From Ascidiaceihabitans donghaensis (lineage in GTDB: Bacteria; Pseudomonadota; Alphaproteobacteria; Rhodobacterales; Rhodobacteraceae), in assembly GCF_900302465.1 (NCBI RefSeq), contig NZ_OMOR01000001.1, positions 3,566,729 to 3,630,728 of the forward strand: a stretch of DNA of 64,000 bases. The letters are read 5' to 3'. The position numbers and the translations under genes are program-made. This document shows, one piece after another, positions 40,993 through 50,524 of this stretch. Under the pieces are notes generated by a model. The model saw nothing but the letters and a program-made list of their open reading frames with translations. It was not told the DNA's origin and searched no databases. Within the stretch, counting starts at the first letter, position 1; each line of letters starts with the position of its first letter.

Positions 40993-42443
40993 CACAAAGG
41001 CGTCCCGGCGCTGATGTAGGCGGTTTTGACTGTGGTGTAGAATTCTGCTGCCGCTTTGCCTTGTTCGCGCGGCCCGTAAGAGCTGTCGCCGCGTCCCCCG
41101 AATGGGACGTGATAATCGGTGCCCGCCGTCGGCAGGTTCACCGTGACCACGCCTGTGCGCGCGTTGCGACGGAAATGTGTGGCACGCGCAAGGTTCTGCG
41201 TCACGATCCCCGAGGTGAGGCCAAAGTTGGTATCGTTGACCGTGGCCAATGCTTCGGCGTAGCTGTCGACTTTGATCACGGACGTGAGCGGCGCAAACAT
41301 TTCCTCGCGGTTGATCCGCATATCGTTGGTTGTGTTCAAGAAGACGCCAGGTGACATGTAAAAGCCGTCATGCGGCATTTCCAAACGCGCCCCGCCACAG
41401 GCCAGTTCCGCGCCCTCGGACACACCAAGGGCCGCGTATTCAAGATTTTCCATCAATTGTTGTTCGCTGACAACTGGTCCCATTTGCGTGCCTTCGCCCA
41501 GCGCATGGCCGACTTTCATGGCTTGCGTGCCCGCCACCAGTTTTTCGACAAACGCATCGTGGATGCTGGCATGGATAACAAGGCGTGAGGACGCCGTGCA
41601 TTTCTGGCCCGTACCCCCAAAGGCGCCACCCAACGCCAAGGTAACCGCCAGATCAAGGTCCGCATCATCCATCACAGCCAATGCGTTTTTCGATCCCATT
41701 TCCATCTGCACTTTGGTCAGGTTCTGAATGGCTGCCGATGCGATGCCTTTGCCCACAGGCACCGACCCCGTGAAGGAAATCGCGTCGATCTTGGGGCTTT
41801 CCACAAGCCGCTGGCCAATATCGCTGCCCGACCCCATGACCAAGCTGAACAAACCTTTGGGAATGTCCTGACGTGTGATAATATCGGTCAACGCCACGGC
41901 AGAGGCCGGGGTCATGTTGGCAGGCTTCCAAACAACAGCGTTCCCATAGCACAGCGCCGGCGCGATTTTCCAAGATGCCGTGGCGGTTGGAAAGTTCCAT
42001 GGTGAAATGATGGCAACAGTGCCAACGGCTTCGCGGCGCACATCGACTTCGACGCCGGGGCGCACGGAATCGGCATTTTCACCCAATTGGCGCAGACATT
42101 CAGCAGCGTAATATGTGAAAAACTGGCCGGCGCGGTACACTTCGCCTTTGCCTTCGGCCAACGGCTTGCCTTCTTCGCGGCTAAGTAATGTGCCCAGTTC
42201 TTCGGCGCGTTCCATCATTTCATTGCCAATGGCCATCAAGACCGCCTGCTTGCGTTCCATGCCGTAGGCTTCCCATTCGGCTTGGGCGCGGCGGGCTTGA
42301 TCCAATGTGGCGTCTAGCTGATCTGCACTGGCCTGCGCGAACATACCAATCACATCCGTCAGATCCGACGGGTTGCGGTTTTCGATGTGCGAAATCCCGT
42401 CCGTCCATTCACCTGCGATGTAGTTTTTGCGAAGATCTTGCAT
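40992..42443 (-). CDS. NAD(P)+-dependent aldehyde dehydrogenase, ketoglutarate-semialdehyde-type
   Basis: 483 residues. Complete ALDH: IISPWNFPTATASWKIAPAL, FTGSVPVGKGI, Glu in MEMGSKNALAVMDDADLD, nucleophile Cys in TGQKCTASSRL, and C-terminal VPFGGRGDSSYGPREQG. The TGQKCTASSR and EMGSKN segments match alpha-ketoglutarate semialdehyde dehydrogenases, so the pathway may end in 2-oxoglutarate. AAAGGACAT precedes the ATG. First structural gene downstream of the LysR regulator and its probable operators; overlaps the M19 gene. Confidence 0.9.
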   Translation of the reverse strand: MQDLRKNYIAGEWTDGISHIENRNPSDLTDVIGMFAQASADQLDATLDQARRAQAEWEAYGMERKQAVLMAIGNEMMERAEELGTLLSREEGKPLAEGKGEVYRAGQFFTYYAAECLRQLGENADSVRPGVEVDVRREAVGTVAIISPWNFPTATASWKIAPALCYGNAVVWKPANMTPASAVALTDIITRQDIPKGLFSLVMGSGSDIGQRLVESPKIDAISFTGSVPVGKGIASAAIQNLTKVQMEMGSKNALAVMDDADLDLAVTLALGGAFGGTGQKCTASSRLVIHASIHDAFVEKLVAGTQAMKVGHALGEGTQMGPVVSEQQLMENLEYAALGVSEGAELACGGARLEMPHDGFYMSPGVFLNTTNDMRINREEMFAPLTSVIKVDSYAEALATVNDTNFGLTSGIVTQNLARATHFRRNARTGVVTVNLPTAGTDYHVPFGGRGDSSYGPREQGKAAAEFYTTVKTAYISAGTPL

Positions 42444-42507
42444 GATATGTCCTTTGAAAGCGCACTAAGTTGCACCACGCATAGGACAGCTTATAGATTC
42501 AGGCACT

Positions 42508-42540
42508 CAGAAAATTCTGTAGCTTTATTCAGAATTTCTG
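42508..42540. promoter_or_regulatory. Paired CAGAA-TTCTG boxes upstream of the aldehyde dehydrogenase operon
   Basis: CAGAAAATTCTG (42508-42519) and CAGAATTTCTG (42530-42540) are two dyads with identical arms, centred about 21 bases apart (two helical turns). The second covers the last codons of lysR. Twin sites at this spacing are typical for LysR-type regulators acting on the next gene. Confidence 0.5.
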
Positions 42541-43434
42541 AATTTCCGGCACAGTGGAAAACGAATCCGTCGCCACGGTAATTTCCAAAGCGTCCAAAAA
42601 GGCGCGTGCAGCAGGCATCAGCATATGCGATCGCGACGACATGACCGACACTGTTCGCCGTGTGGCAATGTCTACCAATGGCAGAAATGCCAGATCATCC
42701 TGCAGTCCGGGTGCCGCCATACGCGGCAATATCGTGATGCCGACCCCTTCGCGCACAAGGCTGAGCAACGACGTGCTGTTTGGCACCCGCAATCGCGATT
42801 TGGCCAAAAACGGCGCGAAATCGGGGTCTGTGATAAGGTCGCACAATCCGTTTGCAATCAGCGCATGGTCCCCCATATTGCGCCACGTCAAACGATCCCA
42901 ATCCTGCACCAACGGATTGTCCTTGCGGCATACCACCCCGAAACTGTCGCTGAACAACGCCCGACGCGTCATGCCTTCTGTGTCGGGCAGTGATCCGATG
43001 CCAATATCGGCCCGTTCGTGGAACAATTCTTCTGCAATGGCCGCTGAATCCATATCACGGATTTCCACCTGCACCTGCGGGTGGTCGGCCGTGAAGGCAC
43101 GGATCACCGGCGGCAAAAGTGTTGTGGCCACCGATGGGGTGACAGCCAAGCGCAGATACCCCAGCTTTGAGCGTGATATGCCTTCGATGACTGTGACAGT
43201 GTTTTCAAAATGGCCAACTTCGCGGCGCGCTTCCTCATAGATCAATGCGCCCAGCGCCGTTAGCCGCGACTTGCGGGCGGTTTCAAACAAAGGCGATCCG
43301 ATGTGGTCTTCGAATTGCTTCAACATCATGGACACTGCAGATGGCGTGCGCCCCAAGGCCTGTGCCGCATCTGACAAACTGCCGTGTTGGGCCACCATCG
43401 TAAAACACTTTAGCATTTCCAGCTTAATCGCCAA
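42529..43434 (-). CDS. LysR-family transcriptional regulator
   Basis: 301 residues. N-terminal winged helix (LKCFTMVAQHGSLSDAAQAL, TPSAVSMMLKQFEDHIGSPLF) and a periplasmic-binding-like effector domain (GYLRLAVTPSVATTLLPPVI, ADIGIGSLPDTEG). It begins with TTG after AGAGGAT. It lies on the same strand as, and just upstream of, the aldehyde dehydrogenase operon and divergent from ridA, so it probably controls both. Confidence 0.92.
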   Translation of the reverse strand: MAIKLEMLKCFTMVAQHGSLSDAAQALGRTPSAVSMMLKQFEDHIGSPLFETARKSRLTALGALIYEEARREVGHFENTVTVIEGISRSKLGYLRLAVTPSVATTLLPPVIRAFTADHPQVQVEIRDMDSAAIAEELFHERADIGIGSLPDTEGMTRRALFSDSFGVVCRKDNPLVQDWDRLTWRNMGDHALIANGLCDLITDPDFAPFLAKSRLRVPNSTSLLSLVREGVGITILPRMAAPGLQDDLAFLPLVDIATRRTVSVMSSRSHMLMPAARAFLDALEITVATDSFSTVPEIQKF

Positions 43435-43543
43435 TTTCAGATCCTCTGAAGCCTAATCAACATATTTGTGTTTGCCTTAATCCTTGTCTTGAGTCCATTG
43501 ATCCTTATTCGCAGTGCATCTGCCCTACCAAAAGGACCTTCCC

Positions 43544-43885
43544 ATGATCGAACGCATTGAAACCGGCACACGCTCTTCCAAGATTGTGAAACACAACGGC
43601 GTGGCCTACCTGACCGGCCAAGTGGCAGAAGGCGACACCATTCAGGACCAGACCCGCATCTGTCTGGAAAAAATCGATGCCTTGTTGGCGCAGGCGGGGT
43701 CGTCGCGTGAAAACATGTTGCGTGTCACGATCTGGCTGGCAGACATGAGCGACTTTGCGGGGCTAAACGAAGTCTGGAATGCTTGGGTGCCAGAAGGCCA
43801 CGCGCCCGCACGCGCATGCGGCGAAGCCAAACTGGCACGCGCCGAGCTGAAGGTGGAATTCATCGTGGACGCCGCCTACGACTGA
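43544..43885 (+). CDS. RidA/YjgF family protein
   Basis: 113 residues starting [20 protein letters not shown] with AAAGGA upstream. Family features: [37 protein letters not shown] and the C-terminal [20 protein letters not shown], with the substrate-binding Arg in PARAC. RidA proteins hydrolyse reactive imines/enamines made by PLP or flavin enzymes. It is divergent from the LysR gene and likely serves the same catabolic pathway, which would then form an imine intermediate. Confidence 0.9.
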   Translation: MIERIETGTRSSKIVKHNGVAYLTGQVAEGDTIQDQTRICLEKIDALLAQAGSSRENMLRVTIWLADMSDFAGLNEVWNAWVPEGHAPARACGEAKLARAELKVEFIVDAAYD

Positions 43886-43906
43886 TCCCTTCCGAAACAC
43901 CCGATA

Positions 43907-43930
43907 CGCCGGGGGTCAGTTCCCCCGGCG
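43907..43930. terminator. Strong hairpin between converging ridA and araC
   Basis: CGCCGGGGG (43907-43915) pairs with CCCCCGGCG (43922-43930). It covers the end of the minus-strand regulator gene and lies 22 bases after ridA. No T run, so termination is only likely. Confidence 0.5.
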
Positions 43931-44920
43931 TTCCGATCGCGCCCAAACGCTAGGGGCTTGCCCCGTCACGCGCAAGAATTCGCGGTTGAAGTTGGACTTG
44001 GTGTTGAACCCTGCTGTCAGCATTGCCGATGTCACACTGCCCCCCGCTGCCAGCGCATCGCAGGCCGCCGCCACCCGCCGCGCGTTGATATAGCGTGATA
44101 CATTTTCGCCCGTGCTGCGATTGATCGCGCCGCTCAGTTGTTTCACAGGCACCCCAAGTTTGCGGGACATCCGGTCCAACGTCAGGTCTGGATCAAGATA
44201 CAGCTTTTGCTGCGCCACCATCCCGTCAAGTCGCGCCATGATCTGCGCATCTGCTTCCACATCCACCGGAGGCGCCGCAGCAGTGGTGTCCCGTTGTTCA
44301 GGCGCCACATGTAGATTGCGCGACAAACTCAAACCCCCAACCAACAACAGATTGCCAGTCACAGAGATGCTGATAATCACAGGTTGCCACGCACCGTAAC
44401 CTGCCACTTGCGTGACGACGATCAACACGTCGCTTAGGGCCGACGCCATCAATGATGCCCCGATGACCGCCCAGATCACTGATGGCACACCCCCCGCTTC
44501 AAGCCGCAAGCGGGGCAAGGCATCGGCCCCTCTGCGCAGGACAATCAAGATTGCAATTCCGTATCCTACAAACAGCGTCGGGATGAGCACATCCAGAACC
44601 TGCGGTGCAAACACAAGGCAAAATGCTGCAAAGACAGGCGCAAGGAAATGGACACCATCACGGTGCCACATAAAACGGCGCACAGCCGTTGCTTGGAACG
44701 TCACCCACGCCAACGCCGGAATAAGGGCCGCGCCGACAGGTTGCACCATCCGCGCCGGCCCCACCCCGTAATGCTGCGCAAGCGCAATCACCGCCGATTG
44801 CATGGCACAGACACCGATCAATGCGGCCAAAAACCCATGCCGCCCTTCTCGCAACACAAGGTTCAGAAACAATACAACCAGCACAAAAGCGCCAAACATG
44901 GGGATCGGTAACGTCAGCAT
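43916..44920 (-). CDS. Membrane-embedded AraC-family transcriptional regulator
   Basis: 334 residues. The first 215 form six or seven hydrophobic helices (FGAFVLVVLFLNLVL, ALIGVCAMQSAVIALA, LAPVFAAFCLVFAPQVLDVL, AVIGASLMASALSDVLIVV, VIISISVTGNLLLVGGLSL); residues 235-334 are the AraC double helix-turn-helix (LTLDRMSRKLGVPVKQLSGA, SVTSAMLTAGFNTKSNFNRE). So DNA binding is tethered to the inner membrane. GGAGA precedes the ATG. Divergent from a secreted hydrolase, with a 13-bp inverted repeat between them. Confidence 0.9.
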   Translation of the reverse strand: MLTLPIPMFGAFVLVVLFLNLVLREGRHGFLAALIGVCAMQSAVIALAQHYGVGPARMVQPVGAALIPALAWVTFQATAVRRFMWHRDGVHFLAPVFAAFCLVFAPQVLDVLIPTLFVGYGIAILIVLRRGADALPRLRLEAGGVPSVIWAVIGASLMASALSDVLIVVTQVAGYGAWQPVIISISVTGNLLLVGGLSLSRNLHVAPEQRDTTAAAPPVDVEADAQIMARLDGMVAQQKLYLDPDLTLDRMSRKLGVPVKQLSGAINRSTGENVSRYINARRVAAACDALAAGGSVTSAMLTAGFNTKSNFNREFLRVTGQAPSVWARSERRGN

Positions 44921-44947
44921 AGGGTCTCCTTTACCCGATTGGGTTTA

Positions 44948-44990
44948 GTCCTAAAACCGGATCTGCGCGTCCTCGAACCGGTTTTAGGAC
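44948..44990. promoter_or_regulatory. Perfect 13-bp inverted repeat, probable AraC operator
   Basis: GTCCTAAAACCGG (44948-44960) and its exact complement CCGGTTTTAGGAC (44978-44990), with centres 30 bases (three helical turns) apart, in the divergent promoter between the membrane AraC regulator and the hydrolase. Confidence 0.6.
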
Positions 44991-45052
44991 GAAGTATTTT
45001 TGCGGCACCGCCATGTCTGGATCATCAAAACCGTGAAACAGGAGCCTTCACA

Positions 45053-46072
45053 ATGACCTATGCATCGACATTGACCGCCTATCTTTTGTCCGCAACAGCC
45101 CTTTTGGCCGACCCGGCAGGCTATGCGTTAAAGACCTTTAACACACCACATCAGGATGACCCGATCGAGGGCGCCATCTGGTACCCTGCAACCGCCAAAG
45201 GGGCAGCCCAAGTCGTCAACCAGAACCCGGTGTTCTATGGCGTGCCTGTTCAACAGGATGCGGCCCCCGTGTCTGGCCAGCGTCCTACCGTTTTGCTGTC
45301 ACATGGCATGGGCGGCAATTACAAAAGCCTGACATGGTTGGGTGCGGGCTTGGCCGAACGCGGCGCCATCGTGGTTGCAGTCAACCATCCGGCCAGCAGC
45401 ACATGGGATTTCGACATCCGCAATGGCATGAACCATTGGACACGGGCCCAAGACCTAAGTGCTGCCCTGGATCAGTTGCTGGCAGACCCCACCATGGGTG
45501 ATCTGATCGACAAAACGGCGATTATGGCCGCCGGTTTTTCCTATGGCGGTTGGACAGCGCTGTCTTTGGGCGGACTGACAGGCAATGTCGCAGCCTATGC
45601 CGCGCATTGCGCCACCTATGGCGCCAAGTCTTCGCATTGCGATGACATCGCCAATGCAGGTGTGTCATTTGCGGATCTGGATGCGGCCCTTTGGGATGCT
45701 TCGTACAAAGACCCCCGCGTCAGCATGGTGGCCTCTATTGATCCTGCACTGCATTGGGATCTGGGCGATAGCCATTTGTCGGGGCTGGTCAGCGACGTGC
45801 AACTGATTGCGTTGGGAGAGGGCGAAGACCGCTTGTTCGCAACTGACTTTGGCCCCGAAGGCAGCGGATTCGGAGCGCAACTGCCGGATGCCACCCTGCG
45901 CACTTTGGCACCTGCCAGCCACTTCATGGCCCTTCCCTTGTGCAAGCCCAAAGGCGCAATGATCCTTGAAGAAGAAAACGATGATCCTGTGTGCACCGAC
46001 CCCGCAGGCGCGGACCGGGCCGCGGTGCATGCCGCCATAATTGACGGTCTCGCCACGCAGTTGGGTCTGTAA
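45053..46072 (+). CDS. Secreted dienelactone-hydrolase-like alpha/beta hydrolase
   Basis: 339 residues from ATG 45053 (AGGAG upstream). N-terminal signal peptide (TLTAYLLSATALLADPAGY), then an alpha/beta hydrolase: oxyanion region LLSHGMGGNYKSL, nucleophile Ser in AAGFSYGGWTAL, and a late His in PASHFMAL. Cysteines (AAHCATY, SSHCDD, PLCKPKG, PVCTD) may form disulfides in the periplasm. It resembles the predicted dienelactone hydrolases/PAF-acetylhydrolase-like proteins; substrate unknown. Controlled probably by the divergent AraC regulator. Confidence 0.82.
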   Translation: MTYASTLTAYLLSATALLADPAGYALKTFNTPHQDDPIEGAIWYPATAKGAAQVVNQNPVFYGVPVQQDAAPVSGQRPTVLLSHGMGGNYKSLTWLGAGLAERGAIVVAVNHPASSTWDFDIRNGMNHWTRAQDLSAALDQLLADPTMGDLIDKTAIMAAGFSYGGWTALSLGGLTGNVAAYAAHCATYGAKSSHCDDIANAGVSFADLDAALWDASYKDPRVSMVASIDPALHWDLGDSHLSGLVSDVQLIALGEGEDRLFATDFGPEGSGFGAQLPDATLRTLAPASHFMALPLCKPKGAMILEEENDDPVCTDPAGADRAAVHAAIIDGLATQLGL

Positions 46073-46082
46073 ACACAACCCT

Positions 46083-46121
46083 GAGCGCCCCTCGCAACAG
46101 CACGTTGCGCCCGGGGCGCTC
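46083..46121 (+). terminator. Long hairpin after the secreted hydrolase
   Basis: GAGCGCCCC (46083-46091) and CGCAAC (46093-46098) pair with GTTGCG (46104-46109) and GGGGCGCTC (46113-46121), a 15-bp stem with small bulges, 10 bases after the stop. Confidence 0.75.
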
Positions 46122-46180
46122 TTGACCTTGTGCCTGTGACGTCCCTTATGGAAGGAACACTTTGACGAAAGCCGTGCCCG

Positions 46181-48640
46181 ATGCCCCAAACCCTTCGCCT
46201 GCCTTTGACTGGCCTGTCTTGCGCCTCTTGCGTGAAGCGGGCCGAAACAGCATTGGCCGGGGCCGAAGGCGTCACACAGGCGTCTGTAAACCTTGCCACA
46301 GAAACAGCAACCGCCACGATCGAAAACCTCGATGCTTTGCCCGCCGCCTTGAACGCGCTGGATCGTGCGGGTTACCCTGCTGCACAAGAAACAGTACGGC
46401 TTTCGGTAGACGGAATGCACTGCGCATCCTGCGTGGGGCGCATCGAAAAAACGCTAAAACAGCAGCATGGGGTGCTGTCGGCAACCGCTAATCTTGCCAC
46501 TGAAACCGCCACCATCGAACTGGTTTCGGGCACAACCACGGGCGCCGATCTGGCGCAGGCCGTCACGCAGGCAGGGTATGCCGCGCGGATGCCGGATGCC
46601 CAAGATCATAATCAAGATCAAAAAGCCGACGCTTTGGAAGACCTGCAACGCGTGACCTGGATCTCTGCTGCCCTGACCATCCCTGTTGTGGTGCTGGCGA
46701 TGGGCGGGCATGTGTTCCCCCCCTTTCACACGTTCATCATGACAAGCATCGGCCATGTCACTGACATGGTCATACAGTTCGTGCTTACCAGCCTTGTGCT
46801 TTTATGGCCCGGCGCCCGCTTTTTTGAAAAAGGCGTGCCTGCACTGTTGCGCGGGGCACCAGACATGAACACGCTGGTGGTTTTGGGCACGTCGGCGGCA
46901 TGGCTATATTCAACACTGGCCCTGTTTGCGCCTTGGCTGTTTCCGGCAGGTGCGGCCGTTGTCTACTTTGAGGCGGCAGCCGTTATCACAACGCTGATCC
47001 TGTTGGGGCGCACCTTAGAGGCCCGCGCAAAAGGCCGCACAGGTGCAGCCATCGCAAGGCTTGTCAGCCTACAGCCCAAAACAGCGCGTGTGATGCGTGA
47101 TGGGCACCTCATCGAAGTCCAGATCGCAAACATCGTGACAGGCGATGCAGTTCACATCAGGCCCGGCGAACGCATCCCCGTAGACGGCACCGTCACCACG
47201 GGACAATCTTGGGTCGATGAAAGCATGATCACCGGCGAACCGGTTCCTGTCGAAAAATCGCACGGCCACACGCTTGTCGGCGGCACCGTAAACGGCAGCG
47301 GGGCAATGACGTTTGCCGCCACAGCCGTCGGGGACGCCACTGTTTTGGCCCAGATCATCCGTATGGTCGAAGACGCACAGGGTGCAAAGCTGCCGATCCA
47401 AGCCACCGTAGACCAAGTTACCGCGGTGTTTGTGCCAATCGTTATGATCGTGGCGGCGTTGACCGTGGCGCTTTGGCTGATCTTCGGACCTGATCCGGGC
47501 CTAAGCTACGCTTTGGTTGCGGGGGTTTCGGTCCTGATCATCGCTTGCCCGTGCGCCATGGGTCTTGCCACCCCAACCTCAATTATGGTCGGCACCGGAC
47601 GGGCCGCAGCGGCGGGTGTTCTGTTTCGCAAAGGTGATGCGTTGCAGGCATTGCAAGACGTGGATCTTGTAGCCTTTGACAAGACAGGCACATTAACGCA
47701 AGGCAAGCCCGAAGTGGTCCATTGTTTGCCCGAAGGTCACGACGATGCATTGCGCCTTGTCGCAGCTTTGGAAGCACAGTCAGAACATCCGGTGGCCCAA
47801 GCGGTTGTGCGTGCGGCAGAGAACCTTGATTTGGCCGGTGTCCAAGTCACAGACGTCCATGCCGAACCGGGCCACGGCCTGCGTGGCACAGTTGACGGGG
47901 CTTTGGTCCATGTCGGGACCGCACGCTTTTTCGAAAATCTGGGCATTTCTTTGGGCGCTTTGGAAACACTTGGGCAGCCTATGGCGCAAAACGGCCACAC
48001 GGTGTTTTTCGCAGCCATCGATCACACTGCAAAGTTGGTGTTTGGGGTCGCGGACCAGATCAAACCCACGACAACCGCTGCTATCGCGGACCTGCATGCG
48101 ATGGGCATTAAAACCGCGCTGATCACAGGCGACAGCCACGATGCAGCCCAAGCCGTGGCCCGTGATACAGGCATTTCGATTGTACATGCGCAGACCCTTC
48201 CAAAAGACAAATTGAACCATGTCGCGCACTTGCAATCTTCCCATGGCAAAGTTGCGTTTGTAGGCGACGGGATCAACGATGCGCCAGCATTGGCCCATGC
48301 CGACGTGGGCTTAGCCATCGGCACCGGCACCGATGTCGCAATCGAGACGGCGGATGTGGTGTTGATGTCGGGCGATCTTATGGGGGTGGTGACTGCAATC
48401 AAAATCAGCAAAGCCACTCTGCGCAACATTCGTCAGAACCTGTTTTGGGCTTTCGCATATAATGCCGCCCTTATTCCGGTGGCGGCAGGGCTTTTGTTTC
48501 CCTTCTTCGGGGTAATGCTGTCGCCGATGCTGGCCTCGGCGGCCATGGGGGCGTCGTCTGTGTTTGTGCTGACCAACGCCTTACGCCTGCACCGTATGCA
48601 GTTTGCGAAGCCCCTGACACCACCCAGCGCACAGGCTTGA
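46181..48640 (+). CDS. copA: Copper-exporting P1B-type ATPase
   Basis: 819 residues; pumps Cu+ out of the cytoplasm. Two N-terminal metal-binding domains with C-x-x-C in [14 protein letters not shown] and [14 protein letters not shown], eight membrane helices, actuator motif [11 protein letters not shown], the metal-channel motif CPC in [13 protein letters not shown], phosphorylated Asp in [10 protein letters not shown], the HP dipeptide in SEHPVAQAV and [16 protein letters not shown]. The ATG has no good Shine-Dalgarno; in-frame stops upstream exclude an earlier start. Confidence 0.95.
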   Translation: MPQTLRLPLTGLSCASCVKRAETALAGAEGVTQASVNLATETATATIENLDALPAALNALDRAGYPAAQETVRLSVDGMHCASCVGRIEKTLKQQHGVLSATANLATETATIELVSGTTTGADLAQAVTQAGYAARMPDAQDHNQDQKADALEDLQRVTWISAALTIPVVVLAMGGHVFPPFHTFIMTSIGHVTDMVIQFVLTSLVLLWPGARFFEKGVPALLRGAPDMNTLVVLGTSAAWLYSTLALFAPWLFPAGAAVVYFEAAAVITTLILLGRTLEARAKGRTGAAIARLVSLQPKTARVMRDGHLIEVQIANIVTGDAVHIRPGERIPVDGTVTTGQSWVDESMITGEPVPVEKSHGHTLVGGTVNGSGAMTFAATAVGDATVLAQIIRMVEDAQGAKLPIQATVDQVTAVFVPIVMIVAALTVALWLIFGPDPGLSYALVAGVSVLIIACPCAMGLATPTSIMVGTGRAAAAGVLFRKGDALQALQDVDLVAFDKTGTLTQGKPEVVHCLPEGHDDALRLVAALEAQSEHPVAQAVVRAAENLDLAGVQVTDVHAEPGHGLRGTVDGALVHVGTARFFENLGISLGALETLGQPMAQNGHTVFFAAIDHTAKLVFGVADQIKPTTTAAIADLHAMGIKTALITGDSHDAAQAVARDTGISIVHAQTLPKDKLNHVAHLQSSHGKVAFVGDGINDAPALAHADVGLAIGTGTDVAIETADVVLMSGDLMGVVTAIKISKATLRNIRQNLFWAFAYNAALIPVAAGLLFPFFGVMLSPMLASAAMGASSVFVLTNALRLHRMQFAKPLTPPSAQA

Positions 48641-48721
48641 TTGAAATCCGCAGCCGCGCCATAGTGCGCGGTGTATTTTAAGTTGATTTTAGACCGCCCC
48701 ATTTTTTGACAAGGATGCCTT

Positions 48722-49867
48722 ATGCGCCGCGCCACCGCACGAAGCCTGATTGCGTTGTCTATTCTGCTGTCTGCTTTGGCTGTTCTGACCATCATATGGA
48801 CGTGGTCCCAAACCACCCACATTTTGCCCGACAACATGCATACCATTGTCGATGCCACCGCCTTGGAACGCCATATTGCTAAAGACGTGGCCACAGGGGC
48901 AACGAAGGCGCAGGCGTCAGCCGCCCGCTACCGTGTACCCACCGGAGTCTTTGTACAATCTGTGGCTTTCGTGTCTTCGACTGATGTGAACCTGACGGGC
49001 TATATTTGGCAGAAGTTCCCAAAGGATTTTCCATTCACCCGCAGCTTCGACATTCCCGAAGAAGTCGCTTCAGAGGAAACCGTTATTGAGGAACGCTACC
49101 GCGACGAGGTTTTGGTAGACGGCGTACCCCATGATCTGGTCGGGTCATACTTTGACGTCACTGTGCGGCAATCCTTTAACTATGTGCGTTATCCGTTGGA
49201 CCATTTGACGATTTGGTTGCGGCTTTGGCCGGCTAACGTCGATCACCGTGATGCGGTTCAGTTTGTGCCTGATTTCGACAGCTATTCTGACACGCGCGGC
49301 GATGTCTTTGGCTTGGATGGCGATCTGGTGCAGGGTGAATGGTCGATTGAGCGTACATTTTTTAGTTATGCAAGCATTCCCTACGACACGAATTTCGGGC
49401 TTAATAAAAAAGACAAAGACGTCGTGCACAGCGAATTCTTCTTTAACCTGTCTGCCGAACGCAAATTCATCAACGCTTTCATCATCAATCTGGTGCCGCT
49501 TTTGGTTATCAGCTTGCTTTTGTTTTCGACGCTCATGACCGTTTCAGGAAATCGAGATCAGGCAGAGCGTTTCGGGTTCAATACAACGGGTGTTTTAGGC
49601 ACGTGTTCGGGCTTGTTCTTTTTGGTGCTGCTTAGTCACATTCAGGTGCGATCCTTGTTTCCCGGATCGGGGCTTGTCTACATCGAATACTTCTATCTGA
49701 CGCTGTACGGTATGATCTTGTTGGTGGCGCTGAACGGCTACCTGTTTTCGTTGAAACGTCTGGAACACAACGGGGCACTGCATTGGGGTGACAACTTTGT
49801 GGCCAAGGTCAGCTTTTGGCCGATCCTGTTGTGGGCGCTCGCGTTCAGCACGATTTATATGCTTTAG
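48722..49867 (+). CDS. Probable prokaryotic pentameric ligand-gated ion channel
   Basis: 381 residues. An N-terminal signal-anchor (about 8-28), then an extracellular beta-rich domain, then four helices: about 249-272 (INAFIINLVPLLVISLLLF), 286-310, 320-343 and 362-381. Family marks: YVRYPLDHLTIWLRL (157-168) at the position of the Cys-loop Y/F-P-x-D motif, and FNLSAERKFINAFIINLVPL, which aligns with the pre-M1/M1 region and its Pro in GLIC. M2 then M3 (SLFPGSGLVYIEYFYLTLYG) also follow GLIC. The Cys pair of animal receptors is absent, as usual in bacteria. I infer the family from topology and motifs; ligand unknown. Confidence 0.6.
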   Translation: MRRATARSLIALSILLSALAVLTIIWTWSQTTHILPDNMHTIVDATALERHIAKDVATGATKAQASAARYRVPTGVFVQSVAFVSSTDVNLTGYIWQKFPKDFPFTRSFDIPEEVASEETVIEERYRDEVLVDGVPHDLVGSYFDVTVRQSFNYVRYPLDHLTIWLRLWPANVDHRDAVQFVPDFDSYSDTRGDVFGLDGDLVQGEWSIERTFFSYASIPYDTNFGLNKKDKDVVHSEFFFNLSAERKFINAFIINLVPLLVISLLLFSTLMTVSGNRDQAERFGFNTTGVLGTCSGLFFLVLLSHIQVRSLFPGSGLVYIEYFYLTLYGMILLVALNGYLFSLKRLEHNGALHWGDNFVAKVSFWPILLWALAFSTIYML

Positions 49868-49877
49868 CCCAACAGGT

Positions 49878-50390
49878 TCAGGTCTTGCAGGTCTCGAAGT
49901 AGGCGCAATCCTGATCATAATATTCGCGCACCCCGACATAGCGCATGCCAAGACGTTTCATGACGTTTTGCGACGCTTCATTCGGAACATCTGCAACGGC
50001 ACAGATGTAATCTTGCCCGGCCGCCCCGAACCCAAAGTCCATCGCAGCCTGCCCGGCTTCTGTCGCGTAGCCTTTGCCATGAAACTGCGGCATCAAACGC
50101 CAACCGATTTCAAGCGGGTTCGCCTCATCATGGGCCAAATGCTGCAAACAGGCGGCCCCGATCTGGGTATCGGTGTCTTTCAAGAAAACGCTCCACCACC
50201 CAAACCCGTGTTTGGCCCACCGTTCTTTTTGGCGCGCGATTGACGCCCGAACGTCGTCACGGCTTTGTTCCGGTCCAAGGTAACGCATGACCTGCGGGTC
50301 GGAATTCATGGCAAACAGCGCATCTTCATGGGCGGGCCGGAAGGGTGTCAAAATCAAACGTGTCGTCGCGATTGTCCAGTCAATTTTCAT
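49878..50390 (-). CDS. GNAT-family N-acetyltransferase (RimJ/RimL-like)
   Basis: 170 residues from MKIDWTIATTRLILTPFRPA, with GGGGGA upstream. GNAT fold of the Acetyltransf_3 type: TTRLILTPFRPAHEDALFAM, IGWRLMPQFHGKGYATEAGQ (acetyl-CoA pyrophosphate loop Q/R-x-x-G-x-G/A) and VPNEASQNVMKRLGM. Likely acetylates an amine on a small molecule or protein N-terminus. Alone between the channel gene (converging) and pnp (divergent). Confidence 0.88.
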   Translation of the reverse strand: MKIDWTIATTRLILTPFRPAHEDALFAMNSDPQVMRYLGPEQSRDDVRASIARQKERWAKHGFGWWSVFLKDTDTQIGAACLQHLAHDEANPLEIGWRLMPQFHGKGYATEAGQAAMDFGFGAAGQDYICAVADVPNEASQNVMKRLGMRYVGVREYYDQDCAYFETCKT

Positions 50391-50524
50391 AGCATCCCCC
50401 GTTGTCTTACCTGTGTGACAACAGGCCCTAACACTGTTCTCTTCCCAAAGCACGGATTCTCCTGTATGCGCCCGCTATCCGGCGTCCGGACTCTAGCGCC
50501 CGAGATATAAGATACGAAGGGTCA

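Noticed and set aside
46122-46155. MerR/CueR-type promoter before copA (TTGACC, long spacer, TTATGG, with CCTT/AAGG arms)
   Set aside because: The dyad is too degenerate compared with the usual CueR operator to be called, although copper control of copA is plausible.
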